NCBI GenBank assembly: GCA_046756985.1
Contig: JBHHXG010000079.1
Span: 1 to 6,679 of the forward strand
Source of the DNA: JBHHXG01 sp046756985
GTDB taxonomy: Bacteria; Pseudomonadota; Zetaproteobacteria; Mariprofundales; Mariprofundaceae
DNA: 6,679 bases
Reading direction: 5' to 3'
Shown: positions 6,379 to 6,679 of the stretch, piece after piece
How positions within the stretch are numbered: position 1 is the first letter of the stretch
Layout: every line of letters starts with the position of its first letter
The notes under the pieces: generated by a model
What the model was told of the DNA's origin: nothing
The model's database searches: none
The model's input: only the letters and a program-made list of their open reading frames with translations
Program-made: the position numbers and the translations under genes

Positions 6379-6679
6379 ATGCTAACAGCATCAGAGCCTG
6401 CACCCAACTCCCCGCGGAAAACACCGAAACCGGCCAACTGGCTGGGGGTTACCGACGGGCTGGCCAGCGCCCGGCAGGCCATCGAACAGGGCAAACTACC
6501 CTATGCCGAGCGTATTTTGCGCGAAGTGCTGGAATTTGCCCCGGCTGAAGCCGAGGCATGGCAATGGCTGGGCAAAGTATTGCAGGCGCGTGACCGCGCC
6601 GAAGAGGCAAAGGCATGCATGGACCGGGCTGCCAGCCTGCAGCATCGCGCCAGCCGCGAGGACAGCAAGCCTGTTGCAT
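6379..6679 (+). CDS. TPR-repeat protein, N-terminal part (runs off the right edge)
   Basis: An open frame of 100 codons starts at the ATG at 6379 and is still open at the window end. After a Pro-rich, probably disordered start (about residues 1-20, MLTASEPAPNSPRKTPKPAN), two helical hairpins fit tetratricopeptide repeats. One runs about 26-57 (TDGLASARQAIEQGKLPYAE then RILREVLEFAPAEAEAW). The second runs about 58-90 (WLGKVLQARDRAEEAKACMD then RAASLQ). No signal peptide or membrane segment is seen, so a cytoplasmic scaffold or partner-binding role is likely, with no specific function assignable. No Shine-Dalgarno precedes the ATG. If the weak promoter at 6343-6371 is real, transcription would begin near 6378, making the message nearly leaderless. 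A TTG at 6343 is the only other in-frame start before the TGA at 6340. The opposite strand also has an open frame, but the TPR pattern favours plus. Confidence 0.72.
   Translation, partial: MLTASEPAPNSPRKTPKPANWLGVTDGLASARQAIEQGKLPYAERILREVLEFAPAEAEAWQWLGKVLQARDRAEEAKACMDRAASLQHRASREDSKPVA

Noticed and set aside
6449..6679. A minus-strand open frame at the right edge
   Set aside because: The plus strand encodes a TPR-like helical protein over the same bases; the minus-strand product is Arg/Pro/Cys-rich with no family features.

Overview
The window looks like an ordinary chromosomal segment of a proteobacterium. GC is moderate by eye, the housekeeping proteins (TrhP/YegQ, HemE, ThiG) resemble proteobacterial versions, and the intergenic gaps are short. 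I cannot place it more precisely; a gamma- or zeta-proteobacterial background would fit, but that is inference. I see no mobile element, CRISPR array, tRNA or rRNA.

Layout from left to right. (1) Positions 1-818 (minus) hold most of a histone-deacetylase/AcuC-family amidohydrolase, cut off at the left edge. (2) A 58-bp gap leads to a divergent TerB/DjlA-N-like small helical protein (877-1329, plus). Its 3' end overlaps, tail to tail, the end of the next gene by 22 bp. (3) A long minus-strand run follows, in transcription order thiS (6230-6021), thiG (6010-5231), hemE (5058-3994), an M48 membrane metallopeptidase (3960-2692) and trhP/yegQ, a U32-family tRNA hydroxylation protein (2705-1308). 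thiS and thiG are 10 bp apart, hemE and the peptidase are 33 bp apart, and the peptidase and trhP overlap by 14 bp. These genes can therefore be read as one or two operons. The break would lie between thiG and hemE, where a 97-nt imperfect palindrome (5122-5218) fills almost all of the 172-bp gap. (4) A 148-bp, visibly AT-rich divergent region (6231-6378) carries a direct repeat and an inverted repeat. It separates thiS from a plus-strand TPR-type protein that runs off the right edge.

Functionally, thiS and thiG supply the sulfur carrier and the synthase for the thiazole half of thiamine. hemE makes coproporphyrinogen III for heme. trhP modifies wobble uridine in tRNA. The M48 protein is probably a membrane protease of the Ste24/HtpX superfamily. 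These are separate housekeeping jobs, and I see no evidence that they form one new system. The parts most worth a second look are non-coding: the thiG-hemE palindrome, and the thiS/TPR divergent region with back-to-back TTGACC hexamers and a 21-bp-spaced direct repeat.
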